Position numbers and translations under genes: made by a program. DNA of 64,000 nt from Gammaproteobacteria bacterium HGW-Gammaproteobacteria-15 (GTDB lineage: Bacteria; Pseudomonadota; Gammaproteobacteria; Enterobacterales; Alteromonadaceae). The stretch lies in NCBI GenBank assembly GCA_002840125.1, contig PGZF01000004.1:310001-374000 (forward strand). The letters are read 5' to 3'. Under the pieces are notes generated by a model. It worked only from the letters and a program-made list of their open reading frames with translations, did no database searches and was not told the DNA's origin. Shown piece after piece: positions 11,476-20,609 of this stretch; position 1 is the first letter of the stretch; every line of letters begins with the position of its first letter.

Positions 11476-12507
11476 ATGACATTGAATAACTTAACCAAAC
11501 TGGTTCTGGCAAGTGCAGTAGCACTGAGCTTCAGCACTGTTGCGCAAACAAGCGGCCGTGACACTATCCAGGTGGCAGGTTCGTCAACCGTATTACCTTT
11601 TTCTTCTGTTGCTGCTGAAGAGTTCGGTAACAATTTTGCTCAGTTTAAAACGCCGGTAGTAGGTTCTGGCGGTTCTTCAGGTGGTTTACGCCAGTTCTGT
11701 CAGGGCGTTGGCACCAGTACTATTGATATCGCTAACTCATCACGCGCTATTCGCCCTGCAGAAGTTGAAGCCTGTAAAGCGAACGGTGTAAATCAGATCG
11801 TTGAAGTGAAAATTGGTTACGACGGTATTGTGTTTGCTTCGCGCATTGATGCCGGCACCTTTAAACTGGAACCTAAGCACGTATTTTTAGCGCAGGCTGC
11901 TCAGGTACCACAGAACGGTAAAATGGTTGCAAACCCTTATACCCGCTGGTCACAAATTGACAAGTCTTTACCAGATCAGGCTATTTTATTAGCTATTCCT
12001 GGTTCTAACCATGGTACCCGCGAAGTTTACGAAGAAAAGGTTGTAGTACCAGGTTGCCAAACGTTTGCTGAAGTTAAAGCGTTATCAAAAGACGATGCCA
12101 ACAAGTTCTGCCTGGCGATGCGTACCGACGGTAGCGTTGTAGAAATTGCCGGTGACTACACTGAGACTCTGGCGCGTCTGCAAGCACAAAAAGATGCTGT
12201 TGGCGTGTTTGGTTTAAGCTTCTATGAAGCCAACCGTGACCGCATCAAAGTAGCAACAGTGTCAGGTATTGTGCCTACACTGGACACTATCATTGCCGGT
12301 GAATACCCGGTATCACGCCCGCTGTTTTTCTATGTTAAAGGCGAGCACATTGGTGTAGTACCAGGCTTACAGCAGTTTGCTGAATACTTTGTGTCTGAAG
12401 CCGCTTCAGGCTTTGGCAGCCCGTTAGAAGCCGCTGGCCTTATCCCGCTGGCTGACGCCGAGCGTGCTGAGATCCTGAAAAATATCCGCGCGAAGAAAAC
12501 CCTGTAA
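11476..12507 (+). CDS. pstS: Phosphate ABC transporter substrate-binding protein, paralogue 2
   Basis: Periplasmic phosphate-binding protein of the PstSCAB importer, 343 residues. Signal peptide at 1-23 (ALSFSTVAQ), then DTIQVAGSSTVLPFSSVAAE, the phosphate loop SGGSSGGLRQFC, the SNHGTREVYEE segment and RPLFFYVK. It lies 117 bases after paralogue 1 in the same orientation; the pair is a tandem duplication. A strong terminator directly follows it, which would let it be made in excess over the membrane subunits, as in other Pst systems. I give the symbol to this copy because it is nearest pstC and has the better Pho-box candidate. Confidence 0.92.
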   Translation: MTLNNLTKLVLASAVALSFSTVAQTSGRDTIQVAGSSTVLPFSSVAAEEFGNNFAQFKTPVVGSGGSSGGLRQFCQGVGTSTIDIANSSRAIRPAEVEACKANGVNQIVEVKIGYDGIVFASRIDAGTFKLEPKHVFLAQAAQVPQNGKMVANPYTRWSQIDKSLPDQAILLAIPGSNHGTREVYEEKVVVPGCQTFAEVKALSKDDANKFCLAMRTDGSVVEIAGDYTETLARLQAQKDAVGVFGLSFYEANRDRIKVATVSGIVPTLDTIIAGEYPVSRPLFFYVKGEHIGVVPGLQQFAEYFVSEAASGFGSPLEAAGLIPLADAERAEILKNIRAKKTL

Positions 12508-12527
12508 TATTACTGTGGTGTAGTTAT

Positions 12528-12553
12528 AAAGAGCTGGCTTGCCAGCTCTTTTT
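12528..12553 (+). terminator. Terminator between pstS and pstC
   Basis: Stem AGAGCTGG / CCAGCTCT around a 4-base CTTG loop, flanked by A and T runs, 21 bases after the pstS stop. Probably lets only part of the pstS transcript into pstC. Confidence 0.85.
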
Positions 12554-12557
12554 CTTA

Positions 12558-12591
12558 CTGTCATAAAACTGCAATTATTTGCAATTACACT
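12558..12591 (+). promoter_or_regulatory. Pho box and promoter of pstCAB-phoU
   Basis: CTGTCAT (12558-12564), AAAA, CTGCAAT (12569-12575), then a weaker third 7-mer at 12580. A TACACT -10 element at 12586-12591 starts 10 bp after the second half-site, the spacing known for PhoB-activated promoters. Confidence 0.75.
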
Positions 12592-12639
12592 TGTGCCACT
12601 GGTTCGTCATGCTCAATCAGACGCTTAATTGGAGCAACC

Positions 12640-14037
12640 ATGAGTAATATTTCGTTGATGGTACTGTTACTGGCACTGATGGCAATTGCCTATCAGGTTG
12701 GTATGGTACGCAGTCGCAAGGTCGCGACGATAAACCCCGGTGTGCGCATGCACTCAAGGCCACAACACTACGGCATGATGGTTGGGCTGTGGGCTGTATT
12801 ACCGGCCTTTTTTGTATTGTTAATATGGGCCTGGTTTGCTCCGGGTGTCATAAACACCATGGTGCAAGCCAGCTTACCTGCTGAATTCGCCACCATGGAC
12901 GGCAATGAAATACGCATTATTATGCGTCGGATCAGTAATCTGGCTGCCAATTTCGGTATCGTTGCCGACGCGGCCGATTGGGAACTGGTTGCCGCTGAAT
13001 ATATGAAGCAGCTGCAACATAGCAGTACCATGCTGCTTACCGCGCTAATGGCAACACTGGCGTCGGCAGGGTTGGTGATCAGCTTCTACAAAATTCAACC
13101 ACAACTGCGCGCCCGCCATCAGGTAGAGCGGGTAGTAAAAGTATTACTGGTGCTGTGCTCTACCGTCGCCGTGCTGACTACTGTCGGTATAGTGCTGTCG
13201 ATGGTGGGCGAAACGATGAAGTTTTTCAGTTTTATTAAGCCGTCAGACTTCTTCTTTGGCACTACCTGGAACCCGCGTTTTTCTACTACCGGGGTGGGCG
13301 AAGGCTCGCTTACCGGCAGCCAGGGCAGCTTCGGTCTGTTGCCATTGTTATCGGGTACTATGCTGGTAGCGTTGATTGCGCTGGTGGTTGCCATACCGCT
13401 TGGTTTGATGGTAGCAATTTATTTATCTGAGTATGCACCGGCGAAATTTCGCGCCACTGCCAAGCCTGTTATTGAAGTGCTGGCCGGTATTCCAACCATA
13501 GTGTACGGCTTTTTCGCACTGGTTACGGTGGGGCCCTTTTTAACCGATTTTGGCGCTATGCTGGGGCTGACAATCCGCGCTACCTCGGCTCTGACGGCGG
13601 GTATAGTCATGGGTATTATGATTATTCCGTTTATCTCATCACTGACAGACGACATTATTACTCAGGTGCCAAAAACCATGCGCGATGGCTCGCTGGGGCT
13701 GGGTGCGACTAAATCGGAAACCATTATTAAAGTCGTGTTGCCTGCGGCATTGCCAGGCATTGTCGGGGCAGTTTTGTTGGCTGCCAGCCGCGCTATCGGT
13801 GAAACCATGATCGTGGTATTAGCGGCCGGTAATAGCCCGGCACTGACTGCCAACCCGTTTGAAGCGGTGTCGACAGTTACGGTAACCATAGTTAACCAGT
13901 TAACCGGCGACAACGATTTTGCCAGCCCACAATCACTGGTGGCTTTTGCCCTGGGTTTAACCTTGTTTGTTATCACGCTGCTGCTTAATGTGATGGCTCT
14001 GGTTATCGTCCGTAAATACCGTGAACAATACGAGTAA
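12640..14037 (+). CDS. pstC: Phosphate ABC transporter permease PstC (long form)
   Basis: Inner-membrane permease of the high-affinity phosphate importer, pairing with PstA. At 465 residues it is about 150 longer than E. coli PstC: an N-terminal part with transmembrane segments near 4-20, 45-70 and 128-148 precedes the conserved permease core (about 215-460), where GLLPLLSGTMLVALIALVVA, the EYAP segment and the ABC-contact loop DGSLGLGATKSETIIKVVLP are seen. Long PstC forms paired with long PstA are common in Alteromonadales and Alphaproteobacteria. RBS TTGGAG is about 6 bases upstream; pstA follows after 6 bases. Confidence 0.95.
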   Translation: MSNISLMVLLLALMAIAYQVGMVRSRKVATINPGVRMHSRPQHYGMMVGLWAVLPAFFVLLIWAWFAPGVINTMVQASLPAEFATMDGNEIRIIMRRISNLAANFGIVADAADWELVAAEYMKQLQHSSTMLLTALMATLASAGLVISFYKIQPQLRARHQVERVVKVLLVLCSTVAVLTTVGIVLSMVGETMKFFSFIKPSDFFFGTTWNPRFSTTGVGEGSLTGSQGSFGLLPLLSGTMLVALIALVVAIPLGLMVAIYLSEYAPAKFRATAKPVIEVLAGIPTIVYGFFALVTVGPFLTDFGAMLGLTIRATSALTAGIVMGIMIIPFISSLTDDIITQVPKTMRDGSLGLGATKSETIIKVVLPAALPGIVGAVLLAASRAIGETMIVVLAAGNSPALTANPFEAVSTVTVTIVNQLTGDNDFASPQSLVAFALGLTLFVITLLLNVMALVIVRKYREQYE

Positions 14038-14043
14038 CTGAGT

Positions 14044-15411
14044 ATGAAAGTAGCAGAACCTCTTATCAAGCCGGTAATAACAGCTGGCGCAGTACAACAA
14101 AAAGTGACAGCGTCACTTGGCCGGCGGCATCGTAAAGAGCGCGTATTTAAAGGCTTTGGCCTGGCTGCTGTGCTTGCCAGTCTGGCTTTAGTGTTGATTT
14201 TGTTTGTTAATATTTTCTCCAAAGGTTTGCCGGCATTCTGGCAATCGACCATTACGCTGGATGTTTATTTTGACCCGCAAGTGGTTAAGATCAGCGAAAA
14301 ACCGGTGCAAGCTGCAAACGAAAGCGATAACGACTTTCGCCAGCGCGATATTGAATGGCAAACTGAAGTGGGCTTTATCAATTTCAACCGTCTAATCACC
14401 GACAGCCTGGAAAAGGTGTTGCCTGATGCCACACAACACCGGCGCGATCTGCAACGTATAGTGACGTCTGGTGAGCGTTTTGCGCTGCGTGATATGGTGG
14501 TGCAGGATACCAGCATTATTGGCCAGACCCGCACGTTACACTTACTGACCGACGCTAATATTGATGTTTGGCTAAAGGGTAATATTGACCGCAGTTTACC
14601 GGATGCTATGCAGCAATTAAGCCCGAAAATGCGGCAGTGGGTGCAGCAACTGTCAGAGCAAGGCCTGATACAAAACCGGTTTAGTTTTGCTCTGTTTATG
14701 AATGCAGATTCACGTAGCTCACTGGCGTCGGCGGGTTTAGCCGGTGCCTTTATGGGCTCGTTGTATATGATGTTGGTGGTTATTATCCTGGCGGTGCCGA
14801 TGGGGGTTGCTGCAGCAATTTACCTGGAAGAGTTTGCTCCGCGAAACCGTTTCACCGATTTTGTTGAAGTGAATATCAACAACCTGGCGGCAGTGCCTTC
14901 TATCGTATTTGGTTTGCTTGGCGCTTCGGTGTTTATTGGCTGGTTTAATCTGCCGATGTCAGCCCCTATTGTTGGCGGCCTGGTATTGTCGTTAATGACC
15001 TTGCCTACGGTAATTATTGCCACCCGCTCTACATTAAAAGCGATACCGCCATCAATACGCCAGGCTGCACTGGGGCTGGGGGCGTCAAAAATGCAGGCTA
15101 TTTTTCACCATGTGTTGCCGCTGGCGATACCGGGCATTTTAACCGGCGCTATCCTTGGGGTGGCTCAGGCACTGGGTGAGGCTGCACCGTTGTTGCTGAT
15201 AGGGATGAAGTCCTTTGTTGCCGCAGTGCCAGGCTCGCCGTTTGATCAGTCTACTGCTTTGCCGGTACAGATTTTCCTGTGGCAGGGTAATGAATTACGT
15301 AACTTCTTTGAAGCAAGAACCTCAGCCGCCATTATTGTATTGCTGGCGCTGATGATTTCATTAAACGCACTGGCGATCTGGCTGCGTAAAAAATACGAAA
15401 AACGCTGGTAA
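14044..15411 (+). CDS. pstA: Phosphate ABC transporter permease PstA (long form)
   Basis: Second inner-membrane permease of PstSCAB. The 455 residues include an N-terminal extension of the DUF3333 type: basic leader, transmembrane helix (about 38-60), then a roughly 170-residue periplasmic stretch of unknown role ([25 protein letters not shown] and so on). The permease core follows (about 230-455) with [25 protein letters not shown], and the ABC-contact loop [21 protein letters not shown]. It sits between pstC and pstB with gaps of 6 and 5 bases. Confidence 0.95.
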   Translation: MKVAEPLIKPVITAGAVQQKVTASLGRRHRKERVFKGFGLAAVLASLALVLILFVNIFSKGLPAFWQSTITLDVYFDPQVVKISEKPVQAANESDNDFRQRDIEWQTEVGFINFNRLITDSLEKVLPDATQHRRDLQRIVTSGERFALRDMVVQDTSIIGQTRTLHLLTDANIDVWLKGNIDRSLPDAMQQLSPKMRQWVQQLSEQGLIQNRFSFALFMNADSRSSLASAGLAGAFMGSLYMMLVVIILAVPMGVAAAIYLEEFAPRNRFTDFVEVNINNLAAVPSIVFGLLGASVFIGWFNLPMSAPIVGGLVLSLMTLPTVIIATRSTLKAIPPSIRQAALGLGASKMQAIFHHVLPLAIPGILTGAILGVAQALGEAAPLLLIGMKSFVAAVPGSPFDQSTALPVQIFLWQGNELRNFFEARTSAAIIVLLALMISLNALAIWLRKKYEKRW

Positions 15412-15416
15412 TAGCT

Positions 15417-16265
15417 ATGAATATGATGAATAACAACGCTTTACTCACAAAACCTGATTTAACAGCAGCGGAACTTACTATGAGCAATGTAGCGCAGGAC
15501 AATGCAACTAACCTTAAAATCATCGCGCGTGACGTTAAGGTGTTTTATGGTCAGGCTGAGGCTGTAAAAGGTATTAGTATGGACATTGCCCAGAACGAAG
15601 TTGTTGCCTTTATCGGCCCGTCTGGCTGTGGTAAATCCACCTTTTTGCGCTGTTTTAACCGTATGAACGACACCATAGAACATTGTCGGGTTACCGGTTT
15701 AATTGAAATGGCTGGCCTGAATATTCACGACCCTGCCCTGGACGTAGTGCAGCTGCGGGCGCAGGTAGGTATGGTGTTTCAAAAACCAAACCCGTTTCCT
15801 AAATCAATTTATGAAAACATTGCCTATGGCCCGAGATTACACGGCCTGGCAGAGCGTAAAGCCGATCTGGATGATATTGTTGAATCCAGCCTGCGCCGCG
15901 CCGGTTTATGGAACGAAGTAAAGGATCGTCTGGATCAGCCCGGTACGGGTTTGTCTGGCGGCCAACAGCAGCGTTTATGTATTGCCCGTACCATAGCGGT
16001 TAGCCCGGAAGTAATACTGATGGATGAACCCTGTTCAGCGCTTGATCCTATAGCAACCTCTATTATTGAAGAGCTGATTGACGAGTTAAAACAAAACTTC
16101 ACCATCGTAATGGTAACGCACAATATGCAGCAGGCGGCACGGGTGTCTGATAAAACGGCGTTTTTCCATCTTGGTGAGCTAATTGAGATGGGGCCGACGA
16201 ATGAGTTGTTTACCAACCCGCAAAATAAGCGTACGGAAGACTATATTACCGGCCGTTATGGTTAA
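15417..16265 (+). CDS. pstB: Phosphate ABC transporter ATP-binding protein
   Basis: ATPase of the phosphate importer, 282 residues. Walker [13 protein letters not shown] signature LSGGQQQR, Walker B VILMDEP and the switch His in VTHNMQQ are all present; the C-terminus EDYITGRYG is the PstB hallmark. The first 21 residues are extra relative to E. coli PstB; a second ATG at 15480 (MSNVAQD) is an equally good start. I kept 15417 because it continues the tight operon spacing after pstA, but neither site has a strong ribosome-binding sequence. Confidence 0.96.
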   Translation: MNMMNNNALLTKPDLTAAELTMSNVAQDNATNLKIIARDVKVFYGQAEAVKGISMDIAQNEVVAFIGPSGCGKSTFLRCFNRMNDTIEHCRVTGLIEMAGLNIHDPALDVVQLRAQVGMVFQKPNPFPKSIYENIAYGPRLHGLAERKADLDDIVESSLRRAGLWNEVKDRLDQPGTGLSGGQQQRLCIARTIAVSPEVILMDEPCSALDPIATSIIEELIDELKQNFTIVMVTHNMQQAARVSDKTAFFHLGELIEMGPTNELFTNPQNKRTEDYITGRYG

Positions 16266-16313
16266 TCTGGCTTGTTAACCCTTTATTGCTATTTCTGACA
16301 GGAGACTGGCGTT

Positions 16314-17039
16314 ATGCCAAATAACAAGATCGGTGGCCATTACTCACAGGCCTATGATGAAGAACTGCAACAGGCAGTAGATCGCCTGGTAGATATGGGC
16401 GGGTTGGTACAACAGCAATTGCGTGACAGCATGACTGCTTTTACCACCGCGGATATTGTACTGGCAAAACAGGTAAAAAAAGGCGACCGTCAGGTAAACA
16501 GCTTTGAAGTGGATATCGATGAGCATTGTCTGGATATCCTGGCGCGCCGCCAGCCAGCAGCGACAGATTTGCGCTTGGTGCTGTCGGTACTCAAAAGTAT
16601 TAACGATGTTGAGCGTATTGGCGATCAGGCCAAGCGTATTGCCAAAACCCTGCTTAAAGATGAGCAGGGAAGCCGGCCAAGTGCAGAGCAGCTGGCCGAG
16701 CTCAATGGCATGAGTGAAAAAGTGCAACTGATGTTGCAGCATGCATTGCTGGCGTTTCAGCAAATTGATGCTGATAAAGCGCTAAATGTGCTGCGTGAAG
16801 ACAAAGCGATTGATGACGACTACAGCCGTATTATGCAGCAAAGTCTCAGTGCCATGATGCACGACTCACAACAGATCAGTGTTAGTTTGCAGATTTCCAA
16901 CGTGGCTAAAGCATTGGAGCGGGTTGGCGATCATAGCCGTAATATTTGCCAGCATGCTATTTTCCTGAGCAAAGGCCGCAATGTTGCGCATCTGAACGAC
17001 GATGAGCTACAACAAATCGTGGAGAAAAAACGCGATTAG
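16314..17039 (+). CDS. phoU: Phosphate signalling regulator PhoU, pst-operon copy
   Basis: A 241-residue, all-helical protein made of two PhoU repeats with the metal-site patterns RRQPAATDLRLVLSVLKSINDVERIGDQA and ALERVGDHSRN. PhoU proteins link the Pst transporter to the PhoR kinase and damp the response when phosphate is plentiful. It closes the pstCAB-phoU operon and has a clean GGAGA site. It is clearly different from the E. coli-like PhoU at 41793, so the genome has two divergent PhoU proteins. Confidence 0.93.
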   Translation: MPNNKIGGHYSQAYDEELQQAVDRLVDMGGLVQQQLRDSMTAFTTADIVLAKQVKKGDRQVNSFEVDIDEHCLDILARRQPAATDLRLVLSVLKSINDVERIGDQAKRIAKTLLKDEQGSRPSAEQLAELNGMSEKVQLMLQHALLAFQQIDADKALNVLREDKAIDDDYSRIMQQSLSAMMHDSQQISVSLQISNVAKALERVGDHSRNICQHAIFLSKGRNVAHLNDDELQQIVEKKRD

Positions 17040-17064
17040 CTGTAGCTGTTATCATCAGTAATAC

Positions 17065-17087
17065 AAAAGGGGCTTTGCCCCTTTTTT
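17065..17087 (+). terminator. Terminator of pstCAB-phoU
   Basis: AAAAGGGGC-TTT-GCCCCTTTT stem followed by T residues. Confidence 0.92.
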
Positions 17088-17122
17088 GCTATCTGCAAGT
17101 TGTTATTCTGCTAACAGTTCCT

Positions 17123-17160
17123 TTGTCATTGCAGTCATAAATATGTCATTAAATTTTCAT
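17123..17160 (+). promoter_or_regulatory. Tandem Pho box upstream of porin 1
   Basis: Half-sites CAGTCAT (17132), ATGTCAT (17143) and TTTTCAT (17154) are in exact 11-bp phase; a further TTGTCAT at 17123 is 9 bp upstream. The core CAGTCATAAATATGTCAT is very close to the PhoB consensus. Confidence 0.82.
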
Positions 17161-17247
17161 AAAAGTGTCGCTTTTTAGTTTGTTGTCTTAATATGTTTAT
17201 AGCGTTTAGCAGCGTAATAAAAACAATAAACAGGCACAGGACACACT

Positions 17248-18150
17248 ATGAAAAAAACAGCGATAGCAGTGGCAACGATCATGTCAGCAACGGCAACAGT
17301 GCATGCAGAACCTATTACCATTTACGGCCTGATTAATGTATCGGCACAATCTGTTGATGAAGGGGAAGGGCGTTTTTCTGAGCTGAAAAGCAACAACTCA
17401 CGCTTTGGTTTAAAAGGTGACTATGCACTGGATGACGGCCTTACGCTGGTGTACCAACTGGAGTGGGGCGTTAATGTGTCTGACAGCAGCAGTAGCAATG
17501 TTACGGCCCGTAACCAATACATTGGCCTGGCGGGTGGTTTTGGTGAGGTGCGGTTGGGGCGGCATGATACTGCACTGAAAATGTCGCAGGCTAAAATTGA
17601 TCAGTTTAACGATTTTGAAGGTGACTTAGGCGCCTTGTGGAAGGCTGAGGTACGCGCTAATAATTCTATCAGTTACTTCACGCCTGTTATCAATGGTTTT
17701 GGCGCTCAGCTGACCTACATTCTGGAGGATTCAGCCGACGCAGAAGATGCTTATTCTGCGGCGGTATTCTACGGTGATGAAGATCTTAAAACTATTAATT
17801 TTTATGTCTCCGTGGCGCTGGATGCTGAAGTAAATGGCTACGATGCAATGCGATTAAACACCCAGACCAAAATAGCCGGTATTAAACTGGGCGCCATAGT
17901 ACAGCGCCAGGAAGACATTGAAACCGGCCTAAAGCAGGATGGCTGGCTGGTAAGCGCAGCTTACCCATTGGGTAAAACGGAATTGAAAGCCCAATACCAG
18001 ACGCTGGAAGACGACAACGCCTTTAGTGTCGGGCTGGATTATAAAGCCGGTAAAAACACCACCTTATTTGCCTGGTACAGCAGCTTTAATTTAGAGACGC
18101 CAGAACCGGATCGTAATTATCTGGCCGTGGGTATCAAACACCGATTCTGA
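17248..18150 (+). CDS. Gram-negative porin, phosphate-regulated (porin 1)
   Basis: A 300-residue outer-membrane beta-barrel of the general trimeric porin type: signal peptide (1-21, ending VHA), EPITIYGLINVS as first strand, NNSRFGLKGDYALDDGLTLVYQLEWG, the GGFGEVRLGRHDT strand, and a C-terminal Phe (GIKHRF). General porins pass small hydrophilic solutes; the Pho box in front implies induction by phosphate starvation, as with PhoE or OprP in other bacteria. Any anion selectivity is inference. It is rather short for the family. Confidence 0.88.
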   Translation: MKKTAIAVATIMSATATVHAEPITIYGLINVSAQSVDEGEGRFSELKSNNSRFGLKGDYALDDGLTLVYQLEWGVNVSDSSSSNVTARNQYIGLAGGFGEVRLGRHDTALKMSQAKIDQFNDFEGDLGALWKAEVRANNSISYFTPVINGFGAQLTYILEDSADAEDAYSAAVFYGDEDLKTINFYVSVALDAEVNGYDAMRLNTQTKIAGIKLGAIVQRQEDIETGLKQDGWLVSAAYPLGKTELKAQYQTLEDDNAFSVGLDYKAGKNTTLFAWYSSFNLETPEPDRNYLAVGIKHRF

Positions 18151-18175
18151 TCTTAACCTGGTTCTGTTTGCCACT

Positions 18176-18204
18176 AAAAACGCCAGCCATTGTGCTGGCG
18201 TTTT
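18176..18204 (+). terminator. Terminator of porin 1
   Basis: AACGCCAGC / GCTGGCGTT stem (18181-18187 with 18194-18200 as core), 6-base loop and T run. Confidence 0.92.
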
Positions 18205-18276
18205 CTTTTTATGGTTTAACTCAATATAACCTGTTGTTTTTAAATAACTCTACTTCCACTTTCTAACGCGCTTTGT

Positions 18277-18292
18277 TTTTTTGTACAAAAAA
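18277..18292 (+). promoter_or_regulatory. 16-bp perfect palindrome upstream of GH16 gene
   Basis: TTTTTTGTACAAAAAA, with GCGC on both outer sides. May be an operator or part of a curved promoter region; no regulator is assigned. Confidence 0.4.
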
Positions 18293-18336
18293 TGCGCTGG
18301 GTCACATTGACGTTTCAGGCATTGTGTCTTAACTTA

Positions 18337-18350
18337 TGAAAGCGCTTACA
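18337..18350 (+). promoter_or_regulatory. LacI/CcpA-type operator upstream of GH16 gene
   Basis: TGAAAGCGCTTACA fits the LacI-family cre-like pattern TGNAANCGNTNNCA at every fixed position, with the central CG. It is 64 bases before the GH16 start. In Alteromonadales such sites often control polysaccharide-use genes through a local LacI-family repressor; none is encoded in this window. Confidence 0.6.
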
Positions 18351-18414
18351 TTGATGGTGAAAAATACTTAATCAAAAACCATCATTAAAAACTGATAACA
18401 CGGGGAAGGATAGC

Positions 18415-20538
18415 ATGAAAAAATCAGCACATTTGGCTGCGCTAGTTGGCGTGGGCTTGCTTATGTCAACTTTATCGGGGTGTGGCGGTGGTGCCGAAAC
18501 GCACTCAGACTTTGATAATGTTGACGTAACACAACCGGTAACCGACTGGCAGCTGGTCTGGAGTGACGAATTTGATAGCAGCAGTATAGATAGCACTAAG
18601 TGGACACACGAAGTGAACTGTACAGGTGGCGGCAACAACGAAAAACAATGTTATACCGACAGCAGCGACAACGCCTATGTTGCCAATGGCATGCTAAATA
18701 TTGTGGCGTTACCGGCAGAAGAAGGCGCTGAGCAACCTTATACCTCAGCCCGGTTGGTTACCCGCAATAAAGCTGATTTTAAATATGGCCGTATTGAAAT
18801 GCGTGCTCAGCTGCCGTTTGGTCAGGGCAGCTGGCCGGCGTTTTGGATGATGCCCACCGATAGTGTCTACGGCGGCTGGCCCAAATCAGGCGAAATTGAC
18901 ATTCTCGAAGCGGTAAACCTTAAAGTCGTAGGTGAAGATGGCGTAGCAGAAGCCAATGTGCACGGCACCTTGCATTATGGCCGTGAGTGGCCGAATAACG
19001 TGTACTCAGGTAAATCGTATCAGTTACCCAATGGTGTTAATCCGGCAGACGATTTTCATACCTACGCCATTGAATGGCAGGAAGGTGAAATCCGCTGGTA
19101 TGTTGATGGCTATCTGTATGCCACCCAACGCCAGTCAAAAGTGCGTTATAACGCCAACGGTGATGCGGTCGGGCTGGCGCATCGTGGCTGGTTTGCCGAG
19201 TATTTTAACATTGCCACCGGCGAGCTTGAAACACACTGGGATGCCGCACCTTTTGACCAGAAATTTTACCTGATCCTCAATTTAGCCGTAGGCGGTAACT
19301 GGCCGGAGAACGTTAATAACCGGGGTATTGATGCCAGTGCTTTTGCTGATGGCCAGCGTTTTCAGGTTGATTATATCCGTGTTTATGAATGTTCAACCAA
19401 CCCTGTAACAGGCAAAGGCTGTGACACTGTGCGTGGTGGTTATGACAACCCGGAAGATGCGCTGGTTACCGGTTTGGCTCCCATCCCAACTGCATCGTCA
19501 GGCGTTGTGCAAAGCCTGACTATTTTTGACGGTACACCTAACCCGAACTGGGCTGCCTGGGACTGCTGCGGCGGCACAACGCCGGCACTGGTGACAGATG
19601 CACAGCGCGGTGATGTATATGAGTTCAGCGTTGGTGCTGCGCCTACAGTAAATGGTTTTACCAGCCGGGCAGAATTTCTTTCTCCACCTGGTGTTGCCTC
19701 ACCATTTGATGCTTCCGGTATTACAGAAATTGGCTATATCCGCTTTGATATGCAGGTTACCTCGGCGCCGGGCAGCGCACCGTGGATATTTAAAGTAGAA
19801 AGTGTTGGTGCCAGCACGGCGGTAGAGCTTGAGCTTACAGCAAGTACCGAAGCGGCTGCACCGGTAACCGGACAATGGCAAACCTATACTTTTCCGCTGC
19901 AGATGCTGGCCGATGCCGGGTTAGATGTTGCCGCCATTGATGTAGTGATGATATTCCCGGCCTGGGGGCAGGGCGAAGGCGCGGTGTACCGGCTGGACAA
20001 CGTTGAAATTACTCTGGATTATCCTGAGCTGGTGTTATTTGCCGATGAAGCCAACCCAGACTGGCCGTTATGGGACTGTTGTGGCGGTTCGGTACCAACA
20101 GAAGTAATGGATGATGCAGAGCACGGCACGGTAGCGCAGTTTAGTATTGGTGCCACGCCAACAGTAATGGGTTTTAGCAACCGCACAGAGAATGGGGGCA
20201 GCGGTGAGGTGTTTGATGCCAGTTTATTAACGAACGGCGGTGTGGTGCAGTTTGAAATGAAAGTGGTAAGCGCCCCGGCGAATGCCGCAGCTGCCTGGCT
20301 GTTTAAACTTGAAGCCAATGGCAGCGGCGATGGCGCGGTAGAACTGAATCTGGCTGACAGCGTGGAACAGGCTGCGCCCGTAACCGGACAATGGCAAACC
20401 TATACCTTTAATCTGGCAGATATAGCCGCCACTGGTTTCGATGTTTCTGCTATTGATGTGCTGATGGTATTCCCGGCCTGGGGGCAGGGCGAAGGCGCGG
20501 TGTATCGCCTGGATAACGTTATCATTAAGCAGCCGTAA
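18415..20538 (+). CDS. GH16 family lipoprotein (laminarinase-type beta-glucanase) with two C-terminal repeats
   Basis: A 707-residue secreted lipoprotein: lipobox LSGC with lipidated C23, a glycoside hydrolase 16 domain (about 45-326) with catalytic ExDxxE as E160, D162 and E165 (SGEIDILEAV), then two copies of a domain of about 170 residues (367-535 and 540-707), each beginning near NPxWxxWDCCGG and ending in AVYRLDNVxI. The repeats look like carbohydrate-binding beta sandwiches but I cannot name a CBM family. GH16 enzymes of this type usually cut beta-1,3-glucans such as laminarin; the exact specificity is inference. The TonB receptor 71 bases downstream probably imports the products. Confidence 0.9.
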   Translation: MKKSAHLAALVGVGLLMSTLSGCGGGAETHSDFDNVDVTQPVTDWQLVWSDEFDSSSIDSTKWTHEVNCTGGGNNEKQCYTDSSDNAYVANGMLNIVALPAEEGAEQPYTSARLVTRNKADFKYGRIEMRAQLPFGQGSWPAFWMMPTDSVYGGWPKSGEIDILEAVNLKVVGEDGVAEANVHGTLHYGREWPNNVYSGKSYQLPNGVNPADDFHTYAIEWQEGEIRWYVDGYLYATQRQSKVRYNANGDAVGLAHRGWFAEYFNIATGELETHWDAAPFDQKFYLILNLAVGGNWPENVNNRGIDASAFADGQRFQVDYIRVYECSTNPVTGKGCDTVRGGYDNPEDALVTGLAPIPTASSGVVQSLTIFDGTPNPNWAAWDCCGGTTPALVTDAQRGDVYEFSVGAAPTVNGFTSRAEFLSPPGVASPFDASGITEIGYIRFDMQVTSAPGSAPWIFKVESVGASTAVELELTASTEAAAPVTGQWQTYTFPLQMLADAGLDVAAIDVVMIFPAWGQGEGAVYRLDNVEITLDYPELVLFADEANPDWPLWDCCGGSVPTEVMDDAEHGTVAQFSIGATPTVMGFSNRTENGGSGEVFDASLLTNGGVVQFEMKVVSAPANAAAAWLFKLEANGSGDGAVELNLADSVEQAAPVTGQWQTYTFNLADIAATGFDVSAIDVLMVFPAWGQGEGAVYRLDNVIIKQP

Positions 20539-20557
20539 CGCTGACAAAAAACGAAGC

Positions 20558-20576
20558 GCCGGGTAACAGGCCCGGC
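20558..20576 (+). other. Hairpin between GH16 and TonB receptor genes
   Basis: GCCGGG-TAACAGG-CCCGGC with no T run after it. Could act as a transcript-end stabiliser or partial attenuator between the two genes. Confidence 0.45.
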
Positions 20577-20609
20577 CATTAATAACAAATTAAAATCAGT
20601 AGGGCCGTT

